Assembly (NCBI RefSeq): GCF_000971195.1
Contig: NZ_BBLZ01000002.1
Coordinates: 513,736-577,735, forward strand
Direction: 5' to 3'
DNA from: Demequina soli
GTDB taxonomy: Bacteria; Actinomycetota; Actinomycetes; Actinomycetales; Demequinaceae
DNA: 64,000 nucleotides
Below the pieces are notes generated by a model that saw only the letters and a program-made list of their open reading frames with translations, ran no database searches and was not told where the DNA came from. Shown here piece after piece: positions 41,683 through 51,061 of this stretch. The position numbers and the translations under genes are program-made. The first letter of the stretch is position 1. The number at the start of each line of letters is the position of its first letter.

Positions 41683-42867
41683 TCAGGAGGCCCGCTTCTC
41701 CCAGCGGGAGGCGGTCACGCCGTCACGCCACACGCGCGACACGAGCGGCACGCCGGGACGGTACGCCAGGTGCACGGGGTCGGGGGCGTCGAGCAGCACC
41801 AGGTCGGCGCGGGCGCCCACCGTGATGCGGCCCACGTCCGTGCGGCGCAGCGCCGCGGCCCCGCCGGCGGTCGCCGCGCGGATCGCCTCCGCCGGGGTCG
41901 CGCCCATCTCGCGCACGGCCAGTGCGATGCAGAACGGCATCGACGTCGTGTACGACGACCCGGGGTTGCAGTCGGACGCGAGCGCCCACGTCACGCCCGC
42001 GTCGCGCAGCCGCTCGACGCGCGGGTAGGGCTGCCTCGTCGAGAACTCGGCACCCGGCACGAACGTCGCGACTGTGCCCGATCCCGCCAGCGCGTCGACG
42101 TCGGCGTCGGACAGGAACGTGCAGTGGTCGATGCTCGCGGCGCCCATCTCGACGCCGAGCGCGGCCGCGCCGGACATCGTCAGCTGGTTCGCGTGGAGGC
42201 GCAGGCCCAGGCCCGCCGCGCGTCCCGCCTCGAGGATCTCGCGGGTCTCGGCCACGTCGAACGCGCCCTCCTCGCAGAACACGTCGATCCACCTCGCGAG
42301 CGGGGCGGCGGCGTCGAGCATGGGGCCGGCGACCAGGTCGACGTAGTCGGCGCGGTGGTCGGCGAGCTCGGGCGCGACCACGTGGGCGCCCAGGAACGTC
42401 ACCTCGTCGGTGAGCCGGGCGGCGACCTCGAGCAGGCGCGTCTCGGTCGCGACGTCGAGGCCGTAGCCGCTCTTGATCTCGGCGGTCGTGGTGCCCTGGC
42501 GCAGGGCCTCGTCGAGCAGGCGGCGCGCGTGCGCCTCGAGCTCGGCGTCGCTGGCGGCACGCGTCGCGGCCACCGTCGAGCGGATGCCGCCCGCGGTGTA
42601 GCGCGCCCCGGACATGCGGGCGTCGAACTCGGCGGCGCGGTCGCCCGCGAACACCGCGTGGGTGTGCGAGTCGACGAATCCGGGGATGACGGCGGCACCT
42701 GCGGCGTCGAAGGACGCGTCGGCGGCGGGCGCATCGTCCGATGCCCCGACCCACGCGACGCGCCCGTCCTCGATCACCACGGCGGCGTCGCGGCGCAGGC
42801 CCATCACGCCCTCGCCCTCGTCCATGGTGGCGAGCATGCCGATGTTGAGGATCGCCTCGCTAGGCAT
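41683..42867 (-). CDS. hutI: Imidazolonepropionase
   Basis: This 394-residue amidohydrolase-superfamily enzyme opens 4-imidazolone-5-propionate to N-formimino-glutamate, step 3 of histidine breakdown. It shows the metal-binding [10 protein letters not shown] (family HxH), the [10 protein letters not shown] motif, the later metal His in RLHANQL and the Asp in ASDCNPGSS. The length is near normal. The start overlaps the end of hutF by 8 bases. It is the last gene of a five-gene hut operon read leftward. Confidence 0.94.
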   Translation of the reverse strand: MPSEAILNIGMLATMDEGEGVMGLRRDAAVVIEDGRVAWVGASDDAPAADASFDAAGAAVIPGFVDSHTHAVFAGDRAAEFDARMSGARYTAGGIRSTVAATRAASDAELEAHARRLLDEALRQGTTTAEIKSGYGLDVATETRLLEVAARLTDEVTFLGAHVVAPELADHRADYVDLVAGPMLDAAAPLARWIDVFCEEGAFDVAETREILEAGRAAGLGLRLHANQLTMSGAAALGVEMGAASIDHCTFLSDADVDALAGSGTVATFVPGAEFSTRQPYPRVERLRDAGVTWALASDCNPGSSYTTSMPFCIALAVREMGATPAEAIRAATAGGAAALRRTDVGRITVGARADLVLLDAPDPVHLAYRPGVPLVSRVWRDGVTASRWEKRAS

Positions 42868-44170
42868 CGCGGGCCTCCGTTCGCGGGTAGGCGGCGACCG
42901 CGAGGTCGCGCAGGGTGGACGATGCGCGGTGCCGGCCCCGGACGACCGTCCCCAGGACGTCGGCGGCGGAGGCGGCGAGCACGAGCTCGTGGAGGTCGGC
43001 GCCGACCGTGCGCGGCGAGCGGGCGTCGAGGATCGCGAGGTCGAGCGGCCGGCCGACCTCGAGCGCCTGCGCGGGGGCGCCGAGCGGGGCGAGCGACGCC
43101 TGCCCGTCGACCGTGCCCGCGCGCCAGAGCTGGGCGGGGGAGAGGACGCCGCGGCGGTGGGACGCGAGGCGCGCGCCGCCCTCGAGGCGGCGGAGCTCGT
43201 CGAACGGGTCGATCACCACGTTCTGGTCGGAGCCGATCGTGAGCCGGGCGCCGGCGTCGCGCAGCGCCTCGGAGTGCCCGAGCCCGTCGCCGAGGTCCGC
43301 CTCGGTGGTGGGGCACATCGACACGGACACGCGCGCGGTGCCGAGGGCGGCGACGTCGGCATCCGTGAGGTGGGTCGCGTGGACCGCCGTGGTGCGCGGC
43401 GACAGCACGCCCGCGCGCTCCAGCAGCGCGGTCGGGGTGAGGCCGGTCGCGGCGACGCAGTCCTCGTTCTCCCGGGTCTGCTCCGACAGGTGGACGTGAA
43501 GGGGGACGTCGGCGGGCAGGCCGGCGGCCGCTCGCGCGAGGTCGGCGGGGTCGACGGCGCGCACCGAGTGGAGCGCGGCGCCGAGCGTCACGTCGGGGTG
43601 CGCCGCGGCGAGCGTGTCGCGCAGGCCGTGCCAGCGCGCGTGCCACGCCTCGATGGTGCCGTCGGAGAACCGCACCTGCGGCCCCACGAGGTCGGTGCCG
43701 AATCCTCCGCGCAGGTAGACCGTGTCGAGCAGGGTGAGGCGGATGCCGGCCTCCGCGGCCGCCTCGGCGAGCGCGAGCTCCATGGCGTGGCCGGGGTAGG
43801 CCGCGCCGGAGGGGTCGTGGTGGAGGTAGTGGAACTCGCCGACGGCCGAGTAGCCGGCGGCGACCATCTCGGCGTACACCGCGGTGGCGGCGGCGCGCAG
43901 GCCGTCCGGGTCGAGCGTGCCGGCGACGCCGTACATCACGTCGCGCCAGCGCCAGAAGTCGCCCCCGCCGCCGTTGGTGCGGCCGCGCAGGAGCCGATGG
44001 AACGCGTGGCTGTGCGTGTTGGCGAAGGCCGGCGCGGCGACGTCGACCGCGAGGTCGGCCCCCGCGGAGCCGGACCCGACCGCGGTCACGACGCCCGCAT
44101 CGTCCATCTCCACGAGGACGTCGCGACGGACATCCTCGGGCAGGACGAGCGAGCCGATCGCGATCCTCAT
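42860..44170 (-). CDS. hutF: Formimidoylglutamate deiminase
   Basis: This 436-residue amidohydrolase-type deiminase converts N-formimino-glutamate to N-formyl-glutamate and ammonia. Its motifs are [14 protein letters not shown] (metal HxH), [21 protein letters not shown] and [13 protein letters not shown] (metal Asp). Its presence commits the pathway to the five-step route that needs an N-formylglutamate deformylase. The ATG overlaps the stop of the upstream M20 hydrolase gene (ATGA). The dispersed DNA motif occurs twice inside this gene. Confidence 0.94.
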   Translation of the reverse strand: MRIAIGSLVLPEDVRRDVLVEMDDAGVVTAVGSGSAGADLAVDVAAPAFANTHSHAFHRLLRGRTNGGGGDFWRWRDVMYGVAGTLDPDGLRAAATAVYAEMVAAGYSAVGEFHYLHHDPSGAAYPGHAMELALAEAAAEAGIRLTLLDTVYLRGGFGTDLVGPQVRFSDGTIEAWHARWHGLRDTLAAAHPDVTLGAALHSVRAVDPADLARAAAGLPADVPLHVHLSEQTRENEDCVAATGLTPTALLERAGVLSPRTTAVHATHLTDADVAALGTARVSVSMCPTTEADLGDGLGHSEALRDAGARLTIGSDQNVVIDPFDELRRLEGGARLASHRRGVLSPAQLWRAGTVDGQASLAPLGAPAQALEVGRPLDLAILDARSPRTVGADLHELVLAASAADVLGTVVRGRHRASSTLRDLAVAAYPRTEARDA

Positions 44171-45408
44171 CGGTCGCCCGTCAGGGCGCGCAGTGCGTCC
44201 GTGAGGGCGTCGACGCCCGCGCGGATGTCCGCGTCCGAGGCGCCCTCGTGCGGGGAGTGCGACACGCCGTCGGGGTTGCGCACGAAGAGCATCGCCGTGG
44301 GCAGGTGCGCCGCGAGGATGCCCGCGTCGTGGCCCGCGCCCGTGGGGATGCGGGGTACCTCGCCGAAGGTGGGCGCGAGCGCCGCGCCGATGCGGTCCGC
44401 GAGCTCCGGGTCGAACTCGACCCGGGTGGAGAAGGACTCCTCGGCGACGGTCAGCTCGCAGCCCTCGGCGCGCGCGGCGGCCTCCGCGTCGGAGACGATG
44501 CGCGCGACCAGGACCCGCACGTCGGCGTCGTGCTCGGCGCGCGCGTCGATCCACAGGCGCACCTCGGACGCGATCGCGTTGGATCCGCCGGGGACCACCT
44601 GGAGCTTGCCGACGGTGGCGCGCGAGCGGGTGGGCGGCGCGGCGGCGAGGGCGCGCCCGCGGGCGGCCTCCACCGTCGCGGCGGCCACGAGCATGGGGTC
44701 GCGCCGCGAGTCGAGCTCGGTGGCGCCGGCGTGGTCGCCCCTGCCCGTGACGGTCACGCGCCAGCGGCCGTGCGCGAGGATGCTCGTCGCGATGCCGACG
44801 GGCGCCTCGAGCGGCGCGAGCTGGCGGCCCTGCTCGACGTGGAGCTCGAGGTAGAGCGCCATGTCCTCCAGCCGGGAGGCGTCGCGGCCGATCGCCGCCG
44901 GGTCGAGGCCGGCGGCCGTCATCGCGTCGACGTACGTGGCGCCCGACGCGTCGGTGAGGCCCCGCACGCGGTCCGTGTCGATGTCCCCCGCGAGCAGCTG
45001 CGAGCCCAGGCACGGCACCCCGAACCGGGCGCCCTCCTCCTCCGCGAAGTTCGCGATGCGGATCGGGTGCGCGGGCGCGTGGCCCTCGGCGATGAGGCGG
45101 GACACGGCCGCGAGTGCCGAGACCACGCCGAGCGGGCCGTCGAGCGGCCCGCCGCCGGGCACCGAGTCGAGGTGGCTGCCCGTCGCGACGGCCGGGCCCT
45201 CGGCTCCCGCCGGCGCCCACGTGGCCCACTGGTTGGCGTTCGCGTCCTCCTCGACATCGAGGCCCAGGGACGATGCGGCGCGCACGAACCACGCGCGCAT
45301 CTGGCGGTCGGCGTCGTCGAGCAGGTGGCGCGACCAGCCGCCGCGCACGTCGTCCGCGCCGATCGGGGCGAGCTCGGCGAGCGACTCGAGGGCGTCGAGG
45401 ACCGGCAT
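44167..45408 (-). CDS. M20-family amidohydrolase, possible N-formylglutamate deformylase
   Basis: This 413-residue zinc amidohydrolase is of the allantoate amidohydrolase/N-carbamoyl-amino-acid hydrolase family. Zinc-site motifs are GSHLDSVPGGG, ANFAEEEGARFG, LELHVEQG and AGHDAG near the end, with a dimerisation insert in the middle. It sits exactly between hutU and hutF and overlaps both, where hutG would be expected; no hutG-type gene is in the operon. I infer that it may hydrolyse N-formyl-glutamate in place of HutG. Its paralogue at 61414-62700 lies in a true ureide operon, so the two probably differ in substrate. Confidence 0.85.
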   Translation of the reverse strand: MPVLDALESLAELAPIGADDVRGGWSRHLLDDADRQMRAWFVRAASSLGLDVEEDANANQWATWAPAGAEGPAVATGSHLDSVPGGGPLDGPLGVVSALAAVSRLIAEGHAPAHPIRIANFAEEEGARFGVPCLGSQLLAGDIDTDRVRGLTDASGATYVDAMTAAGLDPAAIGRDASRLEDMALYLELHVEQGRQLAPLEAPVGIATSILAHGRWRVTVTGRGDHAGATELDSRRDPMLVAAATVEAARGRALAAAPPTRSRATVGKLQVVPGGSNAIASEVRLWIDARAEHDADVRVLVARIVSDAEAAARAEGCELTVAEESFSTRVEFDPELADRIGAALAPTFGEVPRIPTGAGHDAGILAAHLPTAMLFVRNPDGVSHSPHEGASDADIRAGVDALTDALRALTGDR

Positions 45409-47093
45409 CAGGCGTCCAGCATCGGCACGCGCAGGCCGCGCTCGCGGGCGATGTCCTTCGCGTGCTCGTAGCCGGCGTCGACGTGGCGCATCACGCCCGT
45501 GCCCGGGTCGTTGACCAGCACGCGCTCGATCTTCTGCGCGGCGAGGTCGGTGCCGTCGGCGACCACCACCTGGCCGGCGTGGATCGAGCGGCCGATGCCC
45601 ACGCCGCCGCCGTGGTGCAGCGACACCCAGGTCGCTCCGGAGGCGGTGTTGAGCAGCGCGTTGAGCAGCGGCCAGTCGGCGATCGCGTCGGAGCCGTCCC
45701 TCATCGCCTCGGTCTCGCGGTACGGCGAGGCGACCGAGCCGGAGTCGAGGTGGTCGCGGCCGATGACGATCGGCGCGGACAGCTCGCCCGACGCCACCAT
45801 CTCGTTGAACTTGAGGCCCGCGAGGTGACGCTCCTGGTAGCCGAGCCAGCAGATGCGCGCCGGCAGGCCCTCGAAGTGGACCTTCTCGCCCGCGGCCGTG
45901 AGCCAGCGGTGCAGCGACTCGTGCTCGGGGAACAGCTCCATGAGCGCGCGGTCGGTCTTCGCGATGTCCTCGGGGTCGCCCGAGAGCGCGGCCCAGCGGA
46001 ACGGGCCGCGGCCCTCCTCGAACTGGGGGCGGATGTACGCGGGCACGAAGCCGGGGAACGCGAACGCGCGGTCGTAGCCGCCCAGCTGCGCCTCCGCGCG
46101 GATGGAGTTGCCGTAGTCGAACACGTCGGCGCCGGCGTCCATGAAGCCCACCATCGCCTCGACGTGCTGCGCCATGGCCGCGCGCGCGTCGCGCGTGAAG
46201 CCCTCGGGGTCGGCCTCGGCGCGCGCGTGCCACTCGTCGACGGTGTAGCCGATCGGCAGGTACGACAGCGGGTCGTGGGCCGAGGTCTGGTCGGTGACCA
46301 GGTCGATCGGCACCCCGCGGCGCAGCAGCTCGGGGAAGACCTCGGCGGCGTTGCCGACGACGCCCACGGACAGGGCCACGCCCTCGGTGCGGGCCGCGAC
46401 GGCCCGGGCCACCGCATCGTCCAGATCCGAGGCGACCACGTCGAGGTAGCCGTGCGCGACGCGGCGCTCGAGGCGGCTCGCGTCGACGTCGACGATGAGG
46501 CACGCGCCCTCGTTGAGCGTGACGGCGAGCGGCTGCGCGCCGCCCATGCCGCCGGCGCCGCCGGTGAGGGTGAGCGTGCCCTGGAGCGAGGCGGTGCGCG
46601 GGTCGCGGCCCTCGCGCTCGGCGCGCTGGCGGGCCGCGGCGGCGAAGGTCTCGTACGTGCCCTGGAGGATGCCCTGCGTGCCGATGTAGATCCACGATCC
46701 GGCGGTCATCTGGCCGTACATCGTGAGGCCGAGCGACTCGAGGCGGCGGAACTCGGGCCAGGTCGCCCAGTCGCCCACGAGGTTCGAGTTCGCGATGAGC
46801 ACGCGCGGCGCCCACTCGTGGGTGCGGAACACGCCGACCGGCTTGCCCGACTGGACGAGCAGGGTCTCGTCCGCCTCGAGGTCCTTCAGCGTCGCGACGA
46901 TCGCGTCGTACGCCTCCCAGGAGCGTGCCGCGCGGCCGGTGCCGCCGTAGACCACGAGGTCCTCGGGGCGCTCCGCGACCTCGGGGTCGAGGTTGTTCAT
47001 CAGCATGCGCATGGGCGCCTCGGTCTGCCAGGACTTCGCGGTGATCTCGCTGCCACGGGCGGCGCGGACGGTGCGGACGGGGGTCTCGGTCAT
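45408..47093 (-). CDS. hutU: Urocanate hydratase
   Basis: This 561-residue NAD-dependent urocanase converts urocanate to imidazolonepropionate. Family blocks are clear: [17 protein letters not shown] at the N-terminus, [33 protein letters not shown] with the NAD-binding glycines, [10 protein letters not shown], the ICWLGYQER block with the catalytic Cys, and [19 protein letters not shown] lies 9 bases before the ATG. Its stop overlaps the start of the M20 hydrolase gene. Confidence 0.96.
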   Translation of the reverse strand: MTETPVRTVRAARGSEITAKSWQTEAPMRMLMNNLDPEVAERPEDLVVYGGTGRAARSWEAYDAIVATLKDLEADETLLVQSGKPVGVFRTHEWAPRVLIANSNLVGDWATWPEFRRLESLGLTMYGQMTAGSWIYIGTQGILQGTYETFAAAARQRAEREGRDPRTASLQGTLTLTGGAGGMGGAQPLAVTLNEGACLIVDVDASRLERRVAHGYLDVVASDLDDAVARAVAARTEGVALSVGVVGNAAEVFPELLRRGVPIDLVTDQTSAHDPLSYLPIGYTVDEWHARAEADPEGFTRDARAAMAQHVEAMVGFMDAGADVFDYGNSIRAEAQLGGYDRAFAFPGFVPAYIRPQFEEGRGPFRWAALSGDPEDIAKTDRALMELFPEHESLHRWLTAAGEKVHFEGLPARICWLGYQERHLAGLKFNEMVASGELSAPIVIGRDHLDSGSVASPYRETEAMRDGSDAIADWPLLNALLNTASGATWVSLHHGGGVGIGRSIHAGQVVVADGTDLAAQKIERVLVNDPGTGVMRHVDAGYEHAKDIARERGLRVPMLDA

Positions 47094-47104
47094 GGTGATG
47101 CTCC

Positions 47105-48667
47105 TTACGCGTGGGTGAGGGGGCCGATGCGGTCCTCGACCGCGCGGAGGACGTCGCCCGAGCGGACGGCGCGGGCGGCCGCCTCCACCTCGGGGGCGAG
47201 GAAGCGGTCGGCGCCGGGGCGGGCGGCCTCCGCGACGAGGGCCGCGGCGGCGCCGGTGGCCTCGGAGGGCGCGAGCGGCGCGCGCAGGGCGAGGCCGCGC
47301 GAGGCCGCGAGCAGCTCGATGCCGAGCACGCGGGAGAGGCCGTCGATCGCGGTGCGGAGCTTGCGCGCCGCGTGCCAGCCCATGGACACGTGGTCCTCCT
47401 GCATGGCCGACGACGGGATCGAGTCGGCGGATGCCGGCGCGGCGAGGCGCTTGAGCTCCGACACGATGCCGGCCGCGGTGTACTGGGCGATCATGAGGCC
47501 CGAGTCGACGCCGACCTCGTGCGCGAGGAACGGCGGCAGGCCGTGGTTGCGGGCGGGGTCGAGCAGGCGGTCGATGCGGCGCTCGGCCATGCTCGCGAGG
47601 TCCGCGACGGCGATCGCGAGGAAGTCGAGCACGTACGCGACGGGCGCGCCGTGGAACGAGCCGTTCGACTCGACGCGGCCGTCGGGCGTGACGACGGGGT
47701 TGTCGACCGCGGCGGCGAGCTCGCGGCCGGCCACGAGGCGGGCGTGCGCCATGGTGTCGCGCACGGCGCCGGACACCTGGGGCGCGCAGCGCAGCGAGTA
47801 GGCGTCCTGGACGCGCGTGCACTCGGGCCCCTGGTGGCTCGCGACCACGGGCGAGCCGGCGAGCACGCGGCGCATGTTCGCGGCGGCGGCGGCGACGCCC
47901 GGGTGGGGGCGCAGCTCCTGGAGGTCGGCGGCGAAGGGGGAGTCGGAGCCGAGCAGCGCCTCGACGCTCATCGCCGCGGTCACGTCCGCGGTGGTGACGA
48001 GCCGGTCGAGGTCGGCGAGCGCGAGGACCAGCTGGCCGAGCATGCCGTCGGTGCCGTTGATGACGGCGAGCCCCTCCTTCTCCTCGAGCTCGATGGGCGC
48101 GATGCCGGCGGCGGCGAGCGCCTCCGCCGCGTTCATCGGGGCGCCCGACGCGTCCCGCACCGGGCCCTCGCCGATCGCGGCGAGCGCGACGTGCGACAGC
48201 GGCGCGAGGTCGCCGCTGCAGCCGAGCGAGCCGTACTCGTGGACCACGGGAGTGATGCCGGCGTTGAGCATCGCGGCGTACGTCTCGGCCACGACGGGGC
48301 GGGCCCCGGTGCGGCCCGTGAGCAGCGTCGACAGGCGCAGCGTCGCGAGGGCGCGCACCACCTCGCGCTCGACCTCGGGCCCGGTGCCCGCGGCGTGCGA
48401 GCGGATGAGGCTCAGCTGGAGCTGCGCCCGGCGCTCGCGGTCGATGAACGTGGTGGCGAGCGCGCCGAAGCCCGTCGACACGCCGTAGTGGGGCTGCGGG
48501 TCCTGCGCGAGCGCCTCGATGACGGCCCGGCTCTCGGCCATCGCGGCGAGCGCGGCGGGGTCGAGGACGATGCGGGCGTCGTCGCGGGCGATGGCGACGA
48601 GATCGGCGGGGCTCGGGGCGCCCGAGCCGAGGATCACGGCGGGGGCGGAGGTGTCGGTCAGGGTCAT
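47105..48667 (-). CDS. hutH: Histidine ammonia-lyase
   Basis: This 520-residue enzyme converts histidine to urocanate and ammonia, the first step of the pathway. Its MIO electrophile comes from an internal tripeptide in [14 protein letters not shown]: here Cys-Ser-Gly, as known in Streptomyces, rather than Ala-Ser-Gly. [23 protein letters not shown] and [12 protein letters not shown] also fit the family. Two ATGs (48676, 48667) are possible; neither has a strong ribosome site, and 48667 gives the usual length. It is the first gene of the hut operon, 11 bases before hutU. Confidence 0.95.
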   Translation of the reverse strand: MTLTDTSAPAVILGSGAPSPADLVAIARDDARIVLDPAALAAMAESRAVIEALAQDPQPHYGVSTGFGALATTFIDRERRAQLQLSLIRSHAAGTGPEVEREVVRALATLRLSTLLTGRTGARPVVAETYAAMLNAGITPVVHEYGSLGCSGDLAPLSHVALAAIGEGPVRDASGAPMNAAEALAAAGIAPIELEEKEGLAVINGTDGMLGQLVLALADLDRLVTTADVTAAMSVEALLGSDSPFAADLQELRPHPGVAAAAANMRRVLAGSPVVASHQGPECTRVQDAYSLRCAPQVSGAVRDTMAHARLVAGRELAAAVDNPVVTPDGRVESNGSFHGAPVAYVLDFLAIAVADLASMAERRIDRLLDPARNHGLPPFLAHEVGVDSGLMIAQYTAAGIVSELKRLAAPASADSIPSSAMQEDHVSMGWHAARKLRTAIDGLSRVLGIELLAASRGLALRAPLAPSEATGAAAALVAEAARPGADRFLAPEVEAAARAVRSGDVLRAVEDRIGPLTHA

Positions 48668-48722
48668 GGCGACCATCCAACGGCCGATGCGGCGCCGGCG
48701 CCTGCGCTGGGCGGCCACTCGT

Positions 48723-48738
48723 GTCTCATATGTGAGAC
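48723..48738. promoter_or_regulatory. Probable IclR operator
   Basis: GTCTCA-TATG-TGAGAC lies in the 78-bp divergent region between hutH and the IclR-family gene, close to both start codons, so one repressor dimer could control both directions. Confidence 0.65.
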
Positions 48739-48745
48739 TGGTGAC

Positions 48746-49525
48746 ATGGCGGAAACGGTGGAGGCGCGTCCCGCGGCGCCCGCGGTCGAGCAGGCCCTCG
48801 CGATCCTCACGCACCTCGCGCGTCAGCGCGGCCCCGTCGCGGCCGGCGCGCTCGCGGCGGCGCTCGGCATCCCGCGCGCGTCGCTGTACCGGCAGCTCGG
48901 GGCGATGGTCGCGCACGGGTACGTGGTGCACCTGCCCGAGGAGTCCCGCTACGGGCTCGGGGTCGCCGCGTACGAGCTCGGCTCGGGATACGCCCGCCAG
49001 CAGCCCCTGTCGCGCCTGGGCGCGCCGATCATCGCGGGGCTCGTCGACCGGGTGGGGGAGTCGGGTCACCTCGCGGTGCTCGAGGGCCGGGACGTCGTGT
49101 ACATCGTCGAGGAGCGCGCGCCGCGCCGACCCACCCTCATCACCGACGTCGGGGTGCGGCTGTCCGCGCTCGCGACCGCCACCGGCCGCGCCATCCTCGC
49201 GGCGTTGCCAGACGCGCAGCTGCGCGCGACGTACCCGGGCCGCGCGGCCTTCGCCGGGGCGCCTGAGGGCTCGCCGCGCTCGTACCGCGAGCTCAAGGAG
49301 CTGGTGCGGGTCACGCGGGCGCGCGGACATGCCAGGGAGGAGGGCGACGTCACGCCGGGCCTCGCCTCGGTCGCGTGCGCGGTGCGGGACCACACCGGGT
49401 GGCCCGTCGCCGCGATCGCGGTGACGTTCGCCGCGGACCGTGCCGACGAGGACCGCCGTGCGCGGCTCGTCGCCGCGGTGCGCCGCGACGCCGCCGAGCT
49501 CGAGCGGCGCATCGGCCGGCGGTAG
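48746..49525 (+). CDS. IclR-family transcriptional regulator of the hut operon
   Basis: This 259-residue regulator has an N-terminal winged helix ([33 protein letters not shown]) and a C-terminal IclR effector domain ([35 protein letters not shown]). It is divergent from hutH with a shared palindrome, so it most likely senses histidine or urocanate and controls the hut genes; actinobacterial HutR-type regulators of this family are known. The start lies within 15 bases of possible promoter elements, so the leader is very short or absent. Confidence 0.88.
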   Translation: MAETVEARPAAPAVEQALAILTHLARQRGPVAAGALAAALGIPRASLYRQLGAMVAHGYVVHLPEESRYGLGVAAYELGSGYARQQPLSRLGAPIIAGLVDRVGESGHLAVLEGRDVVYIVEERAPRRPTLITDVGVRLSALATATGRAILAALPDAQLRATYPGRAAFAGAPEGSPRSYRELKELVRVTRARGHAREEGDVTPGLASVACAVRDHTGWPVAAIAVTFAADRADEDRRARLVAAVRRDAAELERRIGRR

Positions 49526-49549
49526 CTCACGGCATCGATCGGCTCGATC

Positions 49550-49652
49550 GGCATCGGATCGTGCGATTCATGCGTGTCCTCGACGCCTGTGGCATCGCCT
49601 GGTGCGATCTCGTGCTGTGGGTGGTCCGGCGACGATCGCACGATCGGATGCC
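49550..49652. repeat. Long-armed intergenic inverted repeat
   Basis: GGCATCGGATCGTGCGAT (49550-49567) and ATCGCACGATCGGATGCC (49635-49652) match at 17 of 18 positions around a 67-base interior. The interior repeats related GGTGCGATCTCG words, and a further CATCCGATGCC follows at 49683. The stretch is visibly less GC-rich than its surroundings, with no open frame of its own. Origin unknown. Confidence 0.5.
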
Positions 49653-49734
49653 GTTGACGCACCGGCGGCGCTCAGCCCACACCATCCGATGCCGCTGCTG
49701 GATGCCACGCCACGGTGCCCGCATGCCCGCCTCG

Positions 49735-49763
49735 TACACTTGTCGGGTCCCGTCACCCGGAGG
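49735..49763 (+). promoter_or_regulatory. mnmA -10 box and ribosome site
   Basis: TACACT (49735-49740) and GGAGG (49759-49763) precede the ATG at 49771, giving a short conventional leader. Confidence 0.5.
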
Positions 49764-49770
49764 TCCCCCC

Positions 49771-50847
49771 ATGCGCGTTCTCGCCGCCCTGTCCGGAGGG
49801 GTCGACTCCGCCGTCGCCGCCGCGCGCGCGAGGGATGCGGGCCACGACGTGGTCGGCGTCCACATGGCGCTGTCCCGCAGCCGCGCCGAGCACCGCACCG
49901 GCTCGCGCGGTTGCTGCTCGATCGAGGACGCGAACGACGCCCGCCGCGCCGCCGACGTGCTGGGCATCCCGTACTACGTGTGGGACCTCAGCGACGAGTT
50001 CCACGACACCGTGGTCGCCGACTTCCTGTCGGAGTACGCCGCGGGCCGCACCCCCAACCCGTGCGTGCGCTGCAACGAGCACATCAAGTTCGACACGCTG
50101 CTCGAGCGCGGCATCGCGCTTGGCTTCGACGCCGTGTGCACCGGCCACTACGCGCGCATCGACGTGCGCGAGGACGGGACGCGCGAGCTCCACCGCGCGG
50201 CCGACGCCGCGAAGGACCAGTCCTACGTGCTCGCCGTGATGGGGCCGGACAGGCTCGCGCGGGCGATGTTCCCGCTCGGCGCCGTCGCCTCCAAGGCGGA
50301 GGTGCGCGCCGAGGCCGTCGCGCGCGGGCTCGGCGTGTCGAACAAGCCCGACTCGTACGACATCTGCTTCGTCGCCGACGGCGACACCCAGGGCTTCCTC
50401 GCGCGCGAGCTGGGGGAGAAGCCGGGCGAGATCGTCGACGAGACGGGCGCCGTCGTGGGTGCCCATGCGGGCGCGTACGCGTTCACGGTGGGCCAGCGCA
50501 AGGGGCTGCGGCTGCCGCGCCCCGCCGCCGATGGCGCGCCCCGGTACGTCACCGGGATCGACACGGCCCGCAACGTCGTCACGGTGGGGCCGGAGACCCT
50601 GCTGAGCGTCCGCACGCTCACGGGCGAGTCCGTGGTGTGGCTCGCGGACGACGTCCCGGCCGATGCGGCGACGCCGGTGGAGGCCCAGGTACGCGCCCAC
50701 GGGACGCCGGTGCCCGCCCTGGCGACGCGTGCGGGGGACCGGCTCACGGTCGAGCTCGAGAGCCCGATGCGCGGCGTCGCGGCCGGCCAGTCGCTCGTGA
50801 TCTACCGGGGCTCGCGGGTCCTCGGCCAGGCGACCATCGTCCGCTGA
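49771..50847 (+). CDS. mnmA: tRNA-specific 2-thiouridylase
   Basis: This 358-residue enzyme makes 2-thiouridine at the wobble position of Lys, Glu and Gln tRNAs using ATP and persulfide sulfur. The PP-loop SGGVDS starts at residue 9; the catalytic cysteines are Cys98 (TPNPCVRCN) and Cys199 (YDICFV); the C-terminal beta-barrel domain follows. The length is normal. Sulfur would come from a cysteine desulfurase such as that at 38577. It is transcribed alone, with the cebEFG control region downstream. Confidence 0.95.
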   Translation: MRVLAALSGGVDSAVAAARARDAGHDVVGVHMALSRSRAEHRTGSRGCCSIEDANDARRAADVLGIPYYVWDLSDEFHDTVVADFLSEYAAGRTPNPCVRCNEHIKFDTLLERGIALGFDAVCTGHYARIDVREDGTRELHRAADAAKDQSYVLAVMGPDRLARAMFPLGAVASKAEVRAEAVARGLGVSNKPDSYDICFVADGDTQGFLARELGEKPGEIVDETGAVVGAHAGAYAFTVGQRKGLRLPRPAADGAPRYVTGIDTARNVVTVGPETLLSVRTLTGESVVWLADDVPADAATPVEAQVRAHGTPVPALATRAGDRLTVELESPMRGVAAGQSLVIYRGSRVLGQATIVR

Positions 50848-50882
50848 CGCGGCGCCGCTCGTGGCACCGGGTGTCCGTTCGT

Positions 50883-50925
50883 AACGTTTCGGCCACGAAT
50901 GTTGCCGCCCCCGTCGAAACGGTTT
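50883..50925. promoter_or_regulatory. LacI-type half-conserved operators upstream of cebE
   Basis: AACGTTTCGGC (50883-50893) equals the sequence before the GH1 gene, and TCGAAACGGTTTGA (50913-50926) carries the AAnCGnTT core and runs into the -35 box. Confidence 0.55.
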
Positions 50926-50952
50926 GACGCGGGTTTCCGGTAGCCCTACTGT
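50924..50952 (+). promoter_or_regulatory. Sigma-A-type promoter of cebEFG
   Basis: TTGACG (50924-50929) and TACTGT (50947-50952) with a 17-base spacer, close to consensus. The leader to the cebE start is about 100 bases. Confidence 0.75.
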
Positions 50953-50964
50953 GAACCCGATGCG

Positions 50965-50995
50965 TGAGAGCGCTCTCTCTCGGAGAGCGCTCTCA
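50965..50995. promoter_or_regulatory. Tandem CebR-type operators
   Basis: Two palindromes, TGAGAGCGCTCTC (50965-50977) and GAGAGCGCTCTCA (50983-50995), form one larger perfect inverted repeat around TCTCG. Each closely resembles the CebR/CelR site TGGGAGCGCTCCCA. They begin about 13 bases after the -10 box, placed for repression. Confidence 0.8.
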
Positions 50996-51061
50996 TGATC
51001 ACCGCGGCATAGCCAGCGGGCCTAACAAGCACACCAGTAGTACGGACACAAAGGAGTGAAC

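Noticed and set aside
44167-45408. Calling the hut-operon M20 protein simply an allantoate amidohydrolase
   Set aside because: The family match would allow it, but the position within hut and the separate paralogue in the ureide operon make that name misleading, so it is left without a symbol.
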